Source: Oegoconia quadripuncta (Eukaryota > Arthropoda > Insecta > Lepidoptera > Autostichidae). Taken from it: a stretch of 64,000 bases of DNA. Below, in pieces: positions 9,161 through 18,970 of the stretch; position 1 is the first letter of the stretch, and each line of letters begins with the position of its first letter. Below the pieces are notes generated by a model. The model made no database searches. It saw only the letters and a program-made list of their open reading frames with translations, and was not told the DNA's origin. Location of the stretch: positions 30,756,618 through 30,820,617 of the forward strand of contig OX438747.1 in assembly GCA_949316235.1 (NCBI GenBank). Reading direction: 5' to 3'. The position numbers were made by a program, and so were the translations under genes.

Positions 9161-9599
9161 CATCTATAAATTAAATGTAACTTAAAATTAAGTACTAAGG
9201 CGGACTTATCCCATAAAGGGATCTCTTCCAGTGAACCTAGGTAAATATAAAAGAACACATTGACTGGGCCTACAAAAAGCTAAACATTTTCATGAAAACT
9301 ATGAATCTACATATTATATATATACCTACTATGTTGTTTAGATTGAGCCACGGAAGCTGTTGAACTTTCGTCTTTATAATATTAGTTATATAATGCTAGG
9401 TTATTTTATAATTCCTTCTGCCCTTTTGAGTATAGAAAGGTAACACATCCATCACACCCGCAAGCGCCGCGCCCGCGCATGTATTGCGATATGTAAGTTG
9501 TGACATAGATTACTAATAGTTTTCATTTCGGCAAGGGCGTTTGGCATGTGTGCGCTAGCATAAACGTTCTCGCAAATCGGGTCATAAAATAAGGCTTAA

Positions 9600-9715
9600 A
9601 TACACATTAAAAGACTTATTTAATTTCGATTGTACCTTGTTTTATCAATGAGAAAAAACCGGCAACGTTCCATTGATATGGAAGACGCCAAAGTGGATGG
9701 CGGGTGGCGGGAACA
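9600..9715. repeat. Fragment of the GGTCTAACAAAATTAACCCGAC element
   Basis: AATTTCGATTGTACCTTGTTTTATCAATGAGAAAAAA...CGTTCC...ATGGAAGACGCCAAAG...GGCGGG matches the centre of the 470-bp elements at 51,040-51,504 and 57,970-58,478. Both termini are missing. Confidence 0.65.
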
Positions 9716-9754
9716 GCGTTTATCTAACATGGTAGTCCATACAAACTTAAAATT

Positions 9755-9935
9755 CCAAAATTTTCCGAAATGAATAGACCGATTGTAATGAAACTTTATA
9801 CGTATAAACAGGATAAATAGATCTAAACAGTTAATAGAAAATCTTTTCAAAATATCGATTTCTCTGTACGTGCTTTATGCGTATAAAGTTTCATTAGAAT
9901 CGGTTTATTCATTTCGAAAAAGTCATAACCCCCGC
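9755..9935. repeat. Inverted repeat, 55-bp arms
   Basis: The left arm (about 9756-9812: TTTTCCGAAATGAATAGACC...GAAACTTTATACGTATAAA) pairs with the right arm (about 9872-9927: TTTATGCGTATAAAGTTTC...GGTTTATTCATTTCGAAAAA). It looks like the two ends of a short foldback DNA element. No coding content is present. Confidence 0.65.
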
Positions 9936-10019
9936 CCCCTAAATGTCATTGTGTCCGCGCACACGCCTCTTTGTAACGTACTTAGTTTGCCTTAGGTAAA
10001 AGGTAAATATATACATATA

Positions 10020-10445
10020 TTAGTTCCTTAGGTACCTATGAAATTGGCGTTTTGTATGAGAATTTCATTAAGACTGTTTTCTCCATACAAACATTTTTCA
10101 TTTTTTTTGGGAACGGCAAATCCAAATTTAGCTAAACTTTGTGTGTATTATCGGATAACATTAAGTTAAGTATAGGCAGCGTTAATTTTTAAAAGTAACC
10201 GCTTTATAAAAGTTTCTGCGAATCTAAGAAATGATTATGGGAAGCACATGAAAAGAGCTCTGTTCAATTTTTTTTTATTATGTGATTTAGGCCAAAAATT
10301 AAAAAATATTTCATGTGAAACCTTGAAATAATATTCCATTTTCCAAATAAAAAACAAATTTGCATATAGCTTTGAAAATCGCAGGAATTGGTACATATGA
10401 TTAACGAAGAAAAAAAACTCCAATTTCATAGGTAAAGACCGAATA
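10020..10445. mobile_element. 420-bp non-autonomous DNA element, TIR TACCTATGAAATTGG
   Basis: The ends read TACCTATGAAATTGGCG... and ...CCAATTTCATAGGTAAAGACC, an inverted pair of about 20 bp. The whole is repeated with high similarity at 24,750-25,155, and a fragment is at 4776-4905. There is no transposase. It is a MITE of unassigned superfamily. Confidence 0.75.
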
Positions 10446-11420
10446 TATACCGAAAATAAAATAAATAAAAATAATATGCGACTGGCGGGTTTATAGGGTC
10501 TATCAAGCGAAATTTATTTGGAACTCATAATTTCTCCAAGTTTTCTTTATTTATTTAATATAATTATGTAATTATGTGGAATAGGCTACAAATGCGATCG
10601 TCAAATGACACAATTAATGCTACATTCGATGATATTTTTGAAAAATAAAATTAAACTACCTATGCGTATGCGTGGCGTCCGTGCGTCACTGGCCATTTGG
10701 GGGCACTGAAAACCAGCGCTGTGATTCGTCGCAGCATGAGCCGAGTGCTAACCCATTTGTGCACGCCGCAACACGTGACAGCATTGTCGGGATCTTCTTC
10801 ATAATTGTATTTCTATTTTAGCTATAATTTACTACTTCTTTGTTTTTGCATCGTGTTGTGGCGTTCATAATAAACTATTCTTATTCTTATTCTATGCCAG
10901 TACCTTCTATTTCACTTACCTTAGGTATATACCCAATTTTTTCCCTTACGGTAAAAAAACTCACCAGTATATACACTACACTATTTTCTGCTATGTATCT
11001 CTAAGGTTTACTGGTAGAAATCTCTATCGGAGTTAAGCTCGCCGTCGTACATTAAAAAAATGTATTAATTTACCTACAAAACAATATAGAACGATGTAAT
11101 TTTCTTACATTTAAAAAATTCACTTTATTTAATTTTTAGTAAATAAAAATCCATCCTTTTCACGGATAATTTCGACCGCTTCTGCTCCGCCCATACACTC
11201 AAGGTGTTGGTACAAATGGAGCCTTAATATAGAATTACACCATTTAACGAACTGCCTCATGAATATTCATCAGTGGTTAATGACATACTACACAGGTGTC
11301 TTAAGAATTAATATGCCTTAAATAAATTCGAAACCATAATAAAACAGAAATTATTTACAAAAAGCTATTATAAATTTCTGACTATTTGGATGAAGCAAGC
11401 ATGACCATAAGCCGTGTACA
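10446..11420. other. Repeat-poor spacer with a LINE-type tail
   Basis: No gene is recognised. A (TTATTC)n-type tail at about 10,870-10,892 suggests the 3' end of an old plus-strand LINE or SINE. The block at about 10,893-10,985 (CTATGCCAGTACC...CTATTTCACTTACC...TTTCCCTTACGGTAAAAAAACTC) recurs in pieces at 60,985-61,030, 61,250-61,290 and 61,825-61,855. Confidence 0.4.
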
Positions 11421-11429
11421 GGGTACACG

Positions 11430-11606
11430 TATACAGGGTGAAATTTAATTCGTGCAATTCCTATTTACTAGTGACTCTACTCCTGATTATGAACAATTTT
11501 CCACTAAGAACCATAACCGAATTCAGCCGAAAATTTTCATACTAAAGGTGGTTTCAGAATAGTTTACTTTGTATGGGTAATGGAAAATTTTTTGATGGAA
11601 TTGTAC
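11430..11606. repeat. Interspersed repeat F (CAGGGTGAAATTTAATTCG)
   Basis: CAGGGTGAAATTTAATTCGTGCAATTCC...CCGAATTCAGCCGAAAATT...GTTTACTTTGTATGGGTAAT. Related copies or pieces are at about 14,885-15,225, 24,566-24,735, 53,213-53,395, 54,850-55,000 and 57,615-57,712. The recurrence defines it as an interspersed element; no coding part or superfamily is evident. Confidence 0.65.
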
Positions 11607-11735
11607 AATACAATACAAATACTCTTTATTGCGCAAAATAATTTACAATAATTTTTGATGATAACAATAGAACACAATAAGGCGGTCTTATCACAAAAAG
11701 CGATCTCTTCCATACAACCCTTAGCTAGCGGGACA
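11607..11735 (-). mobile_element. LINE 3' tail with (TATTG)n end (minus)
   Basis: It starts with the reversed tail repeat (ATACAATACAAATACTCTTTATTG) and matches the copy at 4653-4775 through GGCGGTCTTATCAC and AGCGATCTCTTCC. It abuts repeat F exactly, so one element inserted at the other's end. Confidence 0.65.
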
Positions 11736-12224
11736 TTTGTAGGTAGAAAAAAAAGTTGATCGTAATCAAGAGCGGCGTCACCAGTTAATAGGAATTATAC
11801 GAATTCAAATAAAAAAAAAAATATTATATTCTTCCCTATTTACAAGCATTCACAATAATTGTGTTAATTGTTGGCGCGTCTACCTCTTAACAGGTTTCTT
11901 TGTATACCTGCACTAGTAGCATGAGGGGCGCGATAAACGTTTATGTCGCGCGAGATAATATTTGTCCTGCACATTCACTTGGACGAAATATACAACTATC
12001 CCACTCTCACTCCTACGTCGCACGCGGCATACGATGGCATGCTACCGGGGGCTGGATGATATTAATTATGATAAGTTCCTGGGTGTTGTCTAATGACATG
12101 TCGTAAAAGATTTTAACTACAGTATAATGTATGTACGTAAAAATATACGAGTATGCCTATTTCGTAAACATTCTGATAATCACAATTTGAATACTAGAAA
12201 CAAAAATAAAAATTCCACAATTTA

Positions 12225-12556
12225 GACTTAGCAAGGTTAGCACATCCTTTGTGGGACACAGCATACGCTTTTACAATAAAATACCAGAACATGTATTGAG
12301 TTTAACAGAGCAGAAATTTAAACACCACATTAAAGAAACTCTGTGTAAGAAGGGTTATTACAGGATAGATGATTATTAAGGCGATAAGGAGGTCTGGTGT
12401 TAACTGGCCGTTATGTTAATTGCTTTTGTTTTGTAATATTCTCCCTAACCCTATCACCTTGTGAAGCGATGTAGTTTAAAAAATAATTACATGTTGACTT
12501 TCAATATGTGATATTTTTGTATCCTACATTGAATAAAATATTATTGATTCTGATTT
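12225..12556 (+). pseudogene. 5'-truncated LINE: end of reverse transcriptase ORF plus 3' UTR
   Basis: The frame from about 12,231 to a stop at about 12,380 encodes the typical C terminus of a CR1/Jockey-group ORF2, including SFVGHSIRFYNKIPEHV and FKHHIKETLCKKGYY. It is followed by a 3' UTR and a degenerate (ATTTTG)-type tail at about 12,540-12,556. The catalytic part is absent, so this is a dead copy. It is related to, but diverged from, the long element at 18.7-23.9 kb. Confidence 0.75.
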
Positions 12557-12835
12557 TGATACAAATTTATCTCGGAAATGACTCGCTTTCTTCATTTTAA
12601 AGTGCTAAATAAATACTCAGTTTATGCTTAACTTTGTCAACATGTCGTAAGCGCAACGCCTCAACTTACGTGCCGATTTGCAATGTTTACACAAACAGTC
12701 AAGTGGATTTTGATGTCAAACGTGAAGAATGACAAATAAAAACAGGAAAATATATCCGATTGTACGTGGATAGTTGTGTAATTGCGACTAAACAAAAGAC
12801 GATTAAATACTTGACATACTACAAGAACTTTCAGG

Positions 12836-12990
12836 TCTGTTTCAAAGTCAAAACTGCTTTATTTTGTAGACAGTCAATTATACATTTTTTTGAGTTACTG
12901 CTTCTTCAAAATGCAATTTTCCCCTAAGAACAAGCAAGAAACTCGAAGACATGCGAACGAGCTGGTTATATCAAAGATGTTTACCATCTA
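12836..12990 (-). mobile_element. 3' UTR fragment of the CR1-like LINE family (minus)
   Basis: CTGCTTTATTTTGTAGACAG...TACTGCTTCTTCAAAATGC...TTTTCCCCTAAGAACAAGCAAG...ACGAGCTGGTTATATC mirrors the 3' UTR of the element at 18,722-18,960 (ATGCTTTATTTTGTAGG...AACAAGCAAGAAACTCG...GGCTGGTTATG). Only the tail end is left. Confidence 0.65.
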
Positions 12991-13094
12991 AATAGTCTGA
13001 TATTTTATAATATGCTTTCTTCTCTCTGTCAGCGAAATTAACGGGTCCAAACGTGAGGATGGAGGTATACCTACATTAATTAATCAAAATTCTA

Positions 13095-13600
13095 TTGCCA
13101 ATCATTTACCCTTCAAGCCATTCGTCTCTGGAACTCCCTACCCGAGTCCATCAGACGAGCTCAAACTTTGAATGCTTTCAACGTCGCCGTCAAAGAGCAA
13201 TTCCTGGTGCTTTAATCTGTGCTCTCTTCTTATCTTCTCTCTATACCTTAGCACAATCCTGTTGTCGTCTATTATTATTATTTTATATATCAATAAATAT
13301 TTATTACACCTGTATATTTTTATAGATGTTATGTTTAAGTAGCTATATTTGTCTATTGATGTATGTATGTGTATGTAAATATATGAAATTTATACACGTA
13401 TTTTGTATCTGCATCCCTATTTAATACCGCACAACCTACCTATTTCAAATGTACTGTCCTTATACCCAACGGTTGCTTGGAAGAGATCGCTATTAGTGAT
13501 AAGGTCGCCAAATCGTACATTCTATTCTTACCACTTTTCTGAAACTGTATTTTCTTTTCTGTTGTGCAATAAAGTGTATTTGTATTGTATTGTATTGTAA
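13095..13600 (+). pseudogene. 5'-truncated LINE: RT C terminus and 3' UTR with (TATTG)n tail
   Basis: The frame near 13,117-13,216 encodes QAIRLWNSLPESIRRAQTL... ending in a stop, the 'WNSLP' signature near the C terminus of many non-LTR reverse transcriptases. The 3' UTR runs to GCTATTAGTGATAAGGTCGCC...AATAAAGTGTATTTG followed by TATTG repeats at 13,580-13,598. This copy links the coding end to the tail fragments at 4653, 11,607, 28,182, 42,983 and 50,390. Confidence 0.7.
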
Positions 13601-13772
13601 TCCGCCAGTGACCCTGTGAATCAAGAACAAAGAGTTTGGTAGAAGAACGATAGTTAACGGCATACCGGAGTGAACTAGTAATGCGTAATTGGGAATCGAA
13701 TGCGCTGCCATTTAAATTTTTAATTTAAATAAATACTATACTATAAATAAAGTGGTAATTCATTCACATAAA

Positions 13773-14270
13773 GACGACCTGTTTGGTGTATTGGCAATAT
13801 TGGTTACAAATCTATGCTATACCAAAAGGTCGCGGGTCCGATTCCCGCGAGTAGTAAATATTTGTGTGATGAATACGAACATTTAGCCTGAGTCACGTTT
13901 ATATAAATATTTATGTATGTTTATCCGTTATATAGTATCTATAGTACAAGCTTTGCTTAGTTTGGGGCTAGAGAATTGATGAAAGTGTCCGAAATAATAT
14001 TTTTTTTTAAATATCCTTGGACATATACAGACAGCGCCAAATAGTTCCACAGTAAGCAACTAGGCTTGTGTTGTGGATACCAGATGGTTGATATACTACA
14101 CAAATACATTTTTCTTTTGTAAATAAATACATGTATAAATGAAAAACATACATAACTCGGGTACACATGTCCATATTAATCATACAAACATATGCCCCTA
14201 GCGGGATTCGAACCCGCGACCTTTTGGTATAGCAGCAGAGTTTCTAACCACTACACCAAACAGGTCGTCA
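13773..14270. mobile_element. SINE C (plus) and SINE B (minus) in tail-to-tail inverted pair
   Basis: A family C copy starts at 13,773 (GACGACCTGTTTGGTG, B box GGTCGCGGGTCCGATTCCC) and runs to AGTGTCCGAAATAATA (about 14,000). A family B copy on the other strand follows directly to 14,270 (...CTACACCAAACAGGTCGTC). Because the two families share similar tRNA-like heads, the pair forms an inverted repeat with homologous outer ends. Confidence 0.85.
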
Positions 14271-14439
14271 AGATAAGTGTAGAGTGTCGTTTCTTTACTT
14301 ATTTACCCTTTCCCTGTGACAATAGGCTGTGCCCCAACAGTGACGACGTGTAAGGCTGTTGATAACTATTATACAGGGTGAATAGTTTGTTACAAATTTA
14401 TAAACAACTTATTATAATATAATACAATTTATTATAAAA

Positions 14440-14893
14440 AAAAATCACAAATAAAAAACTAGCCCCAAGTCTCTGGTTGGTGGAAAAGTAACCAGAAGGC
14501 TGGCCGCATTGCCTCGCTGTATAGCGAGGCTGATTCTCTGACCAAAGTATTGGCCAGCCCTCCGATCGTGGGATGCCTCAACCAGACGCTCAGATAACTC
14601 CCTAAAAAGAGTGTGAGCACCCGGTCCCCACGGCCCAAGCGTTTCTACACCAAACGGCGCAAATAGGTATCGACGCAGGTTGCATCCCATACCAAAGACC
14701 GTCCCAGTTTCCAAGGCACGAGCGTCATACCGTCCGGCCTTTTGCCGTCATCCCTCGCCAGTCCATTAGGTTCCAGGATTGCGGGGGACCCAGCCGTGGT
14801 AAAGGCCCGGCGGATAATGTCGTTTAATTCCGCATGACGTGGAAAACGCCCAGCGCTCCTGCAGCAGCAGGGTGAATTAACTGGTAACACCAC
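14440..14893 (-). pseudogene. Retroelement C-terminal nuclease-like domain, degraded
   Basis: Two minus-strand frames (14,645-14,893 and 14,445-14,714) give pieces of one domain: [41 protein letters not shown] and [10 protein letters not shown], then, after a frame change and a probable deletion of about 40 residues, [11 protein letters not shown] and AGQYFGQRISLAIQRGNAAS. I recognise this as a domain found after reverse transcriptases in many animal genomes. The RPDG...W...[10 protein letters not shown] spacing resembles a PD-(D/E)XK nuclease core, which is an inference. A second fragment of the same domain is at 24,335-24,545. Confidence 0.6.
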
Positions 14894-15225
14894 TCTTGAT
14901 TACGAACAACTTTCCCCAAAGATCCATAGCCAAATTCGATTTCCCATACAAGGTAAACCATTCGGAAACCACTTTCAGTATGGAAGACCAAGAATTGTCG
15001 GCTGGTGACTCCACTCCCGATTACTAACAAGTTTCAAACTAGGAGCCATAGCAGAATTGAGCCGAAAATTGTTGAAAGGTGATTTCAGAATGGTTTAATA
15101 TCTTTGGGTAATCGAAAATTTGATCGAATTCGGTTATGGTTCCTTGGATAAAGTTGTTCGTAATCAGGTCTGGAGTCACCATTAACCGGGAATTACGCGA
15201 ATTAAATTTCACCCTGTATGAATGT
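14885..15225. repeat. Interspersed repeat F, long foldback copy
   Basis: Two related segments, AACTGGTAACACCACTCTTG...CCATAGCC... (14,880-15,005) and GGCTGGTGACTCCACTCCC...CCATAGCAG...GAATTAAATTTCACCCTGTA (15,000-15,219), repeat the same motifs, the second ending in the reverse of CAGGGTGAAATTTAATTC. It is followed by a strongly diverged minus-strand SINE A piece (about 15,305-15,457). Confidence 0.5.
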
Positions 15226-15469
15226 TTGTTTGCTGAAGAAATAAAAGAGGAATCGTATAATTTGTTTAGGCGAGCCGGATTTACAGACAAGCTCTTATCA
15301 TCAATCAGACCACATAAGTGAAGATGTGGCCAGAGGTGGAAGACTCACGCTGGAAAACAGTAATGCAATCAACATTGTTGGCGGCAGCCTTTGATAAGAT
15401 GGTGTTAGCTGCCCAGCAGACTAGAAATCAACCAAATCGAGTACTAAACTTGTATCGTCTATGCAGACT

Positions 15470-17165
15470 CTCCCTTGGTTATGGTCGCCTGGTACTGGCG
15501 GTAATTAGTCTGGGGTCTAGAGCAACTGTCTACCTCCAGTAGACGCCGTACAGTACCACTGTTGTAAAGGAGATGTCTCTCACTCTTTGTTATGCAAGCC
15601 TGGTACCGGTGGCGGTCTAGAGCAACTGTCTACCTCCAGTAGACGCCGTACAGTACCACTGTTGTAAAGGAGATGTCTCTCACTCTTTGTTATGCAAGCC
15701 TGGTACCGGTGGTGGTCTAGAGCAACTGTCTACCTCCAGTAGACGCCGTACAGTACCACTGTTGTAAAGGAGATGTCTCTCACTCTTTGTTATGCAAGCC
15801 TGGTACCGGTGGCGGTCTAGAGCAACTGTCTACCTCCAGTAGACGCCGTACAGTACCACTGTTGTAAAGGAGATGTCTCTCACTCTTTGTTATGCAAGCC
15901 TGGTACCGGTGGCGGTCTAGAGCAACTGTCTACCTCCAGTAGACGCCGTACAGTACCACTGTTGTAAAGGAGATGTCTCTCACTTTGTTATGCAAGCCTA
16001 GTACCGGTGGTAATTAGTCTGCGGTCTAGAGCAACTGTCTACCTCCAGTAGACGCCGTACTGTGCCACTGTTGTAAAGGAGATGTCTCTCACTCTTTGTT
16101 ATGCAAGCCTGGTACCGGTGGTGGTCTAGAGCAACTGTCTACCTCCAGTAGACGCCGTACTGTGCCACTGTTGTAAAGGAGATGTCTCTCACTCTTTGTT
16201 ATGCAAGCCTGGTACCGGTGGTAATTAGTCTGCGGTCTAGAGCAACTGTCTACCTCCAGTAGACGCCGTACAGTACCACTGTTGTAAAGGAGATGTCTCT
16301 CACTCTTTGTTATGCAAGCCTGGTACCGGTGGCGGTCTAGAGCAACTGTCTACCTCCAGTAGACGCCGTAAAGTACCACTGTTGTAAAGGAGATGTCTCT
16401 CACCTTGTTATGCAAGCCTAGTACCGGTGGCGGTCTAGAGCAACTGTCTACCTCCAGTAGACGCCGTACTGTGCCACTGTTGTAAAGGAGATGTCTCTCA
16501 CTCTTTGTTATGCAAGCCTGGTACCGGTGGTGGTCTAGAGCAACTGTCTACCTCCAGTAGACGCCGTACTGTGCCACTGTTGTAACGGAGATGTCTCTCA
16601 CTCTTTGTTATGCAAGCCTGGTACCGGTGGTAATTAGTCTGCGGTCTAGAGCAACTGTCTACCTCCAGTAGACGCCGTACAGTACCACTGTTGTAAAGGA
16701 GATGTCTCTCACTCTTTGTTATGCAAGCCTGGTACCGGTGGCGGTCTAGAGCAACTGTCTACCTCCAGTAGACGCCGTACTGTGCCACTGTTGTAAAGGA
16801 GATGTCTCTCACTTGTTATGCAAGCCTAGTACCGGTGGTAATTAGTCTGGGGTCTAGAGCAACTGTCTACCTCCAGTAGACGCCGTACTGTGCCACTGTT
16901 ATAAAGGAGATGTCTCTCACCTTGTTATGCAAGCCTAGTACCGGTGGCGGTCTAGAGCAACTGTCTACCTCCAGTAGACGCCGTACAGTACCACTGTTGT
17001 AAAGGAGATGTCTCTCACCTTGTTATGCAAGCCTAGTACCGGTGGTAATTAGTCTGCGGTCTAGAGCAACTGTCTACCTCCAGTAGACGCCGTACAGTAC
17101 CACTGTTGTAAAGGAGATGTCTCTCACTTTGTTATGCAAGCCTAGTACCGGTGGTAATTAGTCGG
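15470..17165. repeat. Satellite array, 100-bp monomer with optional 11-bp TAATTAGTCTG insert
   Basis: About 16 monomers each carry GGTCTAGAGCAACTGTC, the short palindrome GTCTACCTCCAGTAGAC, CGCCGTACAGTACCACTGT, GGAGATGTCTCTCAC and GCAAGCCTGGTACCGGTGG. Starts at 15,514, 15,614, 15,714, 15,814 and 15,914 are exactly 100 bp apart; about six later monomers are longer because TAATTAGTCTG(C/G) follows GGTACCGGTGG. The right edge (17,158-17,230) holds a diverged unit (GGCACCGTCCACC...AGTAGACGCAGTGCAGAGCACC) closer to the intronic array at 62.5-63.1 kb. Confidence 0.95.
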
Positions 17166-17478
17166 CACCGTCCACCTTAAGTAGACGCAGTGCAGAGCAC
17201 CACTGTTGATGAAGCCGTGACTCTCGATAGGTCGTGTCTATCTTGTCAATACCATGTCTGATAAACACATGAAGCAAATACATTTTTTTACACGCCATAA
17301 AATAAAAAGAACGCTGCTGTAATGGGAAACCATTATATAAATGTTCGCAACAAATATTAAGATAATGGTTATTTTTAATGGTCACTAAACGGCATATTAC
17401 TATAACGAACAATTTGACATTTATCATAGTGTGCATAATAACATAGGAGTACATAATTATATATAAGTATGTAAATAT

Positions 17479-17735
17479 TGACGACTTGTTTGGTGTGGTG
17501 GTTAGAAACTCTGACCACTATGCCAAATGGTAGCGGTTTCGAATCCTGCTAGAGGCATATGTTTGTGTGATGATTATGGACATGTGTACCCGAGTTATGA
17601 ATGTTTTCATTTATAATAAGTATTTATTTACAAAAAAAATGTGTTTATGTAGTATATAAACCATCTGGTATCCACAACATAAACCTATAGTTGCTTACTG
17701 TGGAACTAGATAGCGCTGTGTGTATGTCTAAAAAA
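17479..17735 (+). mobile_element. SINE family B (plus)
   Basis: The head is GACGACTTGTTTGGTGTGGTGG. The B box is altered (AGCGGTTTCGAATCCTGC). The body is CATATGTTTGTGTGATGA...ATTTATTTACAAAAAAAATG...ACCATCTGGTATCCACAAC...GTGGAACTAGATAGCGCTGTGTGTATG. Nearly full length. Confidence 0.85.
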
Positions 17736-18970
17736 TTTTAAAAAAAAAACAAAAAAAAAATAATAATAATATGTCTACACATCCTATTCTTTGTATTTAG
17801 GTAAAATGATGAAAATAAGGTAAGCTATAGTCGTCACTCTTCTAAATTCTGTCTTCTTTTCGGTAATCTCTTTGGCGTTTTCTTTTTTGGAACATTATTC
17901 AAAATTCTGAATTCTAAATTATTTTCAAAAACTAGTCAGTCTTGACGCAACTTGCGAACTGAAACTATTCTTTCCATTCTTTCTTTTATTTTTTTAAATT
18001 ATTATCGTTCATCAGTGGCTGCAGTCCTGGTAGGGGCCTGAAACCTACGACCCTGGGGGGCGATTCTCGCGCAATAGACATTATGTCGTATTCGACATAT
18101 CTCGAAATAAAATGGCGAATGTCGAATGAAACAGAATTTTCGTATTCTCAAAATGTCACGTTAGAGAATTGTCTATTCCCAGCGCTCGACTTACAACGAG
18201 TGGTAAATATCAGTCGACATTGGATCTCTAATCGTCAAATCGTAGATATCGTAGTGACATTTCTTTCTGCCAGTTTGGTATTGGAAAAGTGTTTGTGTTT
18301 TTGTGTGATTTATCGTCCAAGTGCCATTTATTTAGCTCTTAAATCGACGAATTCGACAATGTTAGGTGACGAAGTAATATGAGTTGACAATTTTATATCT
18401 TCATTTATTGGTGATGTCGTAGAAGAAGCTCGAATCTTGGCAGAGTTTCCTCGTAGACAACGCCTATGGCGCCAAGACCCATATGAAATGCGGGATAATG
18501 CTTTTAAAAAAAATTTCCGATTGTCGAAGGACTTGGTTATGTCAGATTGACACTTGCTTGAGTTACGTTTTACGCGGATTTGTTTAACAAACCAGTCATT
18601 CTGTGGAATCTTTTTCGTTAGATTTCAATAATAAAGCAATACCTTGTAGTTTATTTATACTCCGAAATGAAGTCGGTTAAGTCTTATATTTCAGAACAAA
18701 ATCAAAATCAAAATCAAAAAATGCTTTATTTTGTAGGTACACAGGGTACACTTAAAATAGTCAGATTTTACATTTTTAAAGCTACTGCTTGTTCAAAAGG
18801 CAATTTTCCCCTGAGAAGAACAAGCAAGAAACTCGAGAGGTCGCTTTTTTTAAAAAAAGGTTTTTATATTACAAAATTATTAATTATTATTTTATGTTAT
18901 AATATTTGATTATTAATTGTGAAATAGCCTGGTTATGCGAACGGGCTGGTTATGTCCATGATTGTTTATC

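Noticed and set aside
15136..15321. 61-codon plus-strand frame near repeat F
   Set aside because: It reads through repeat F and a worn SINE piece; no domain, no splice context.
17158..17454. 98-codon minus-strand frame
   Set aside because: Starts in AT-rich spacer and ends inside the satellite edge; composition is noise-like.
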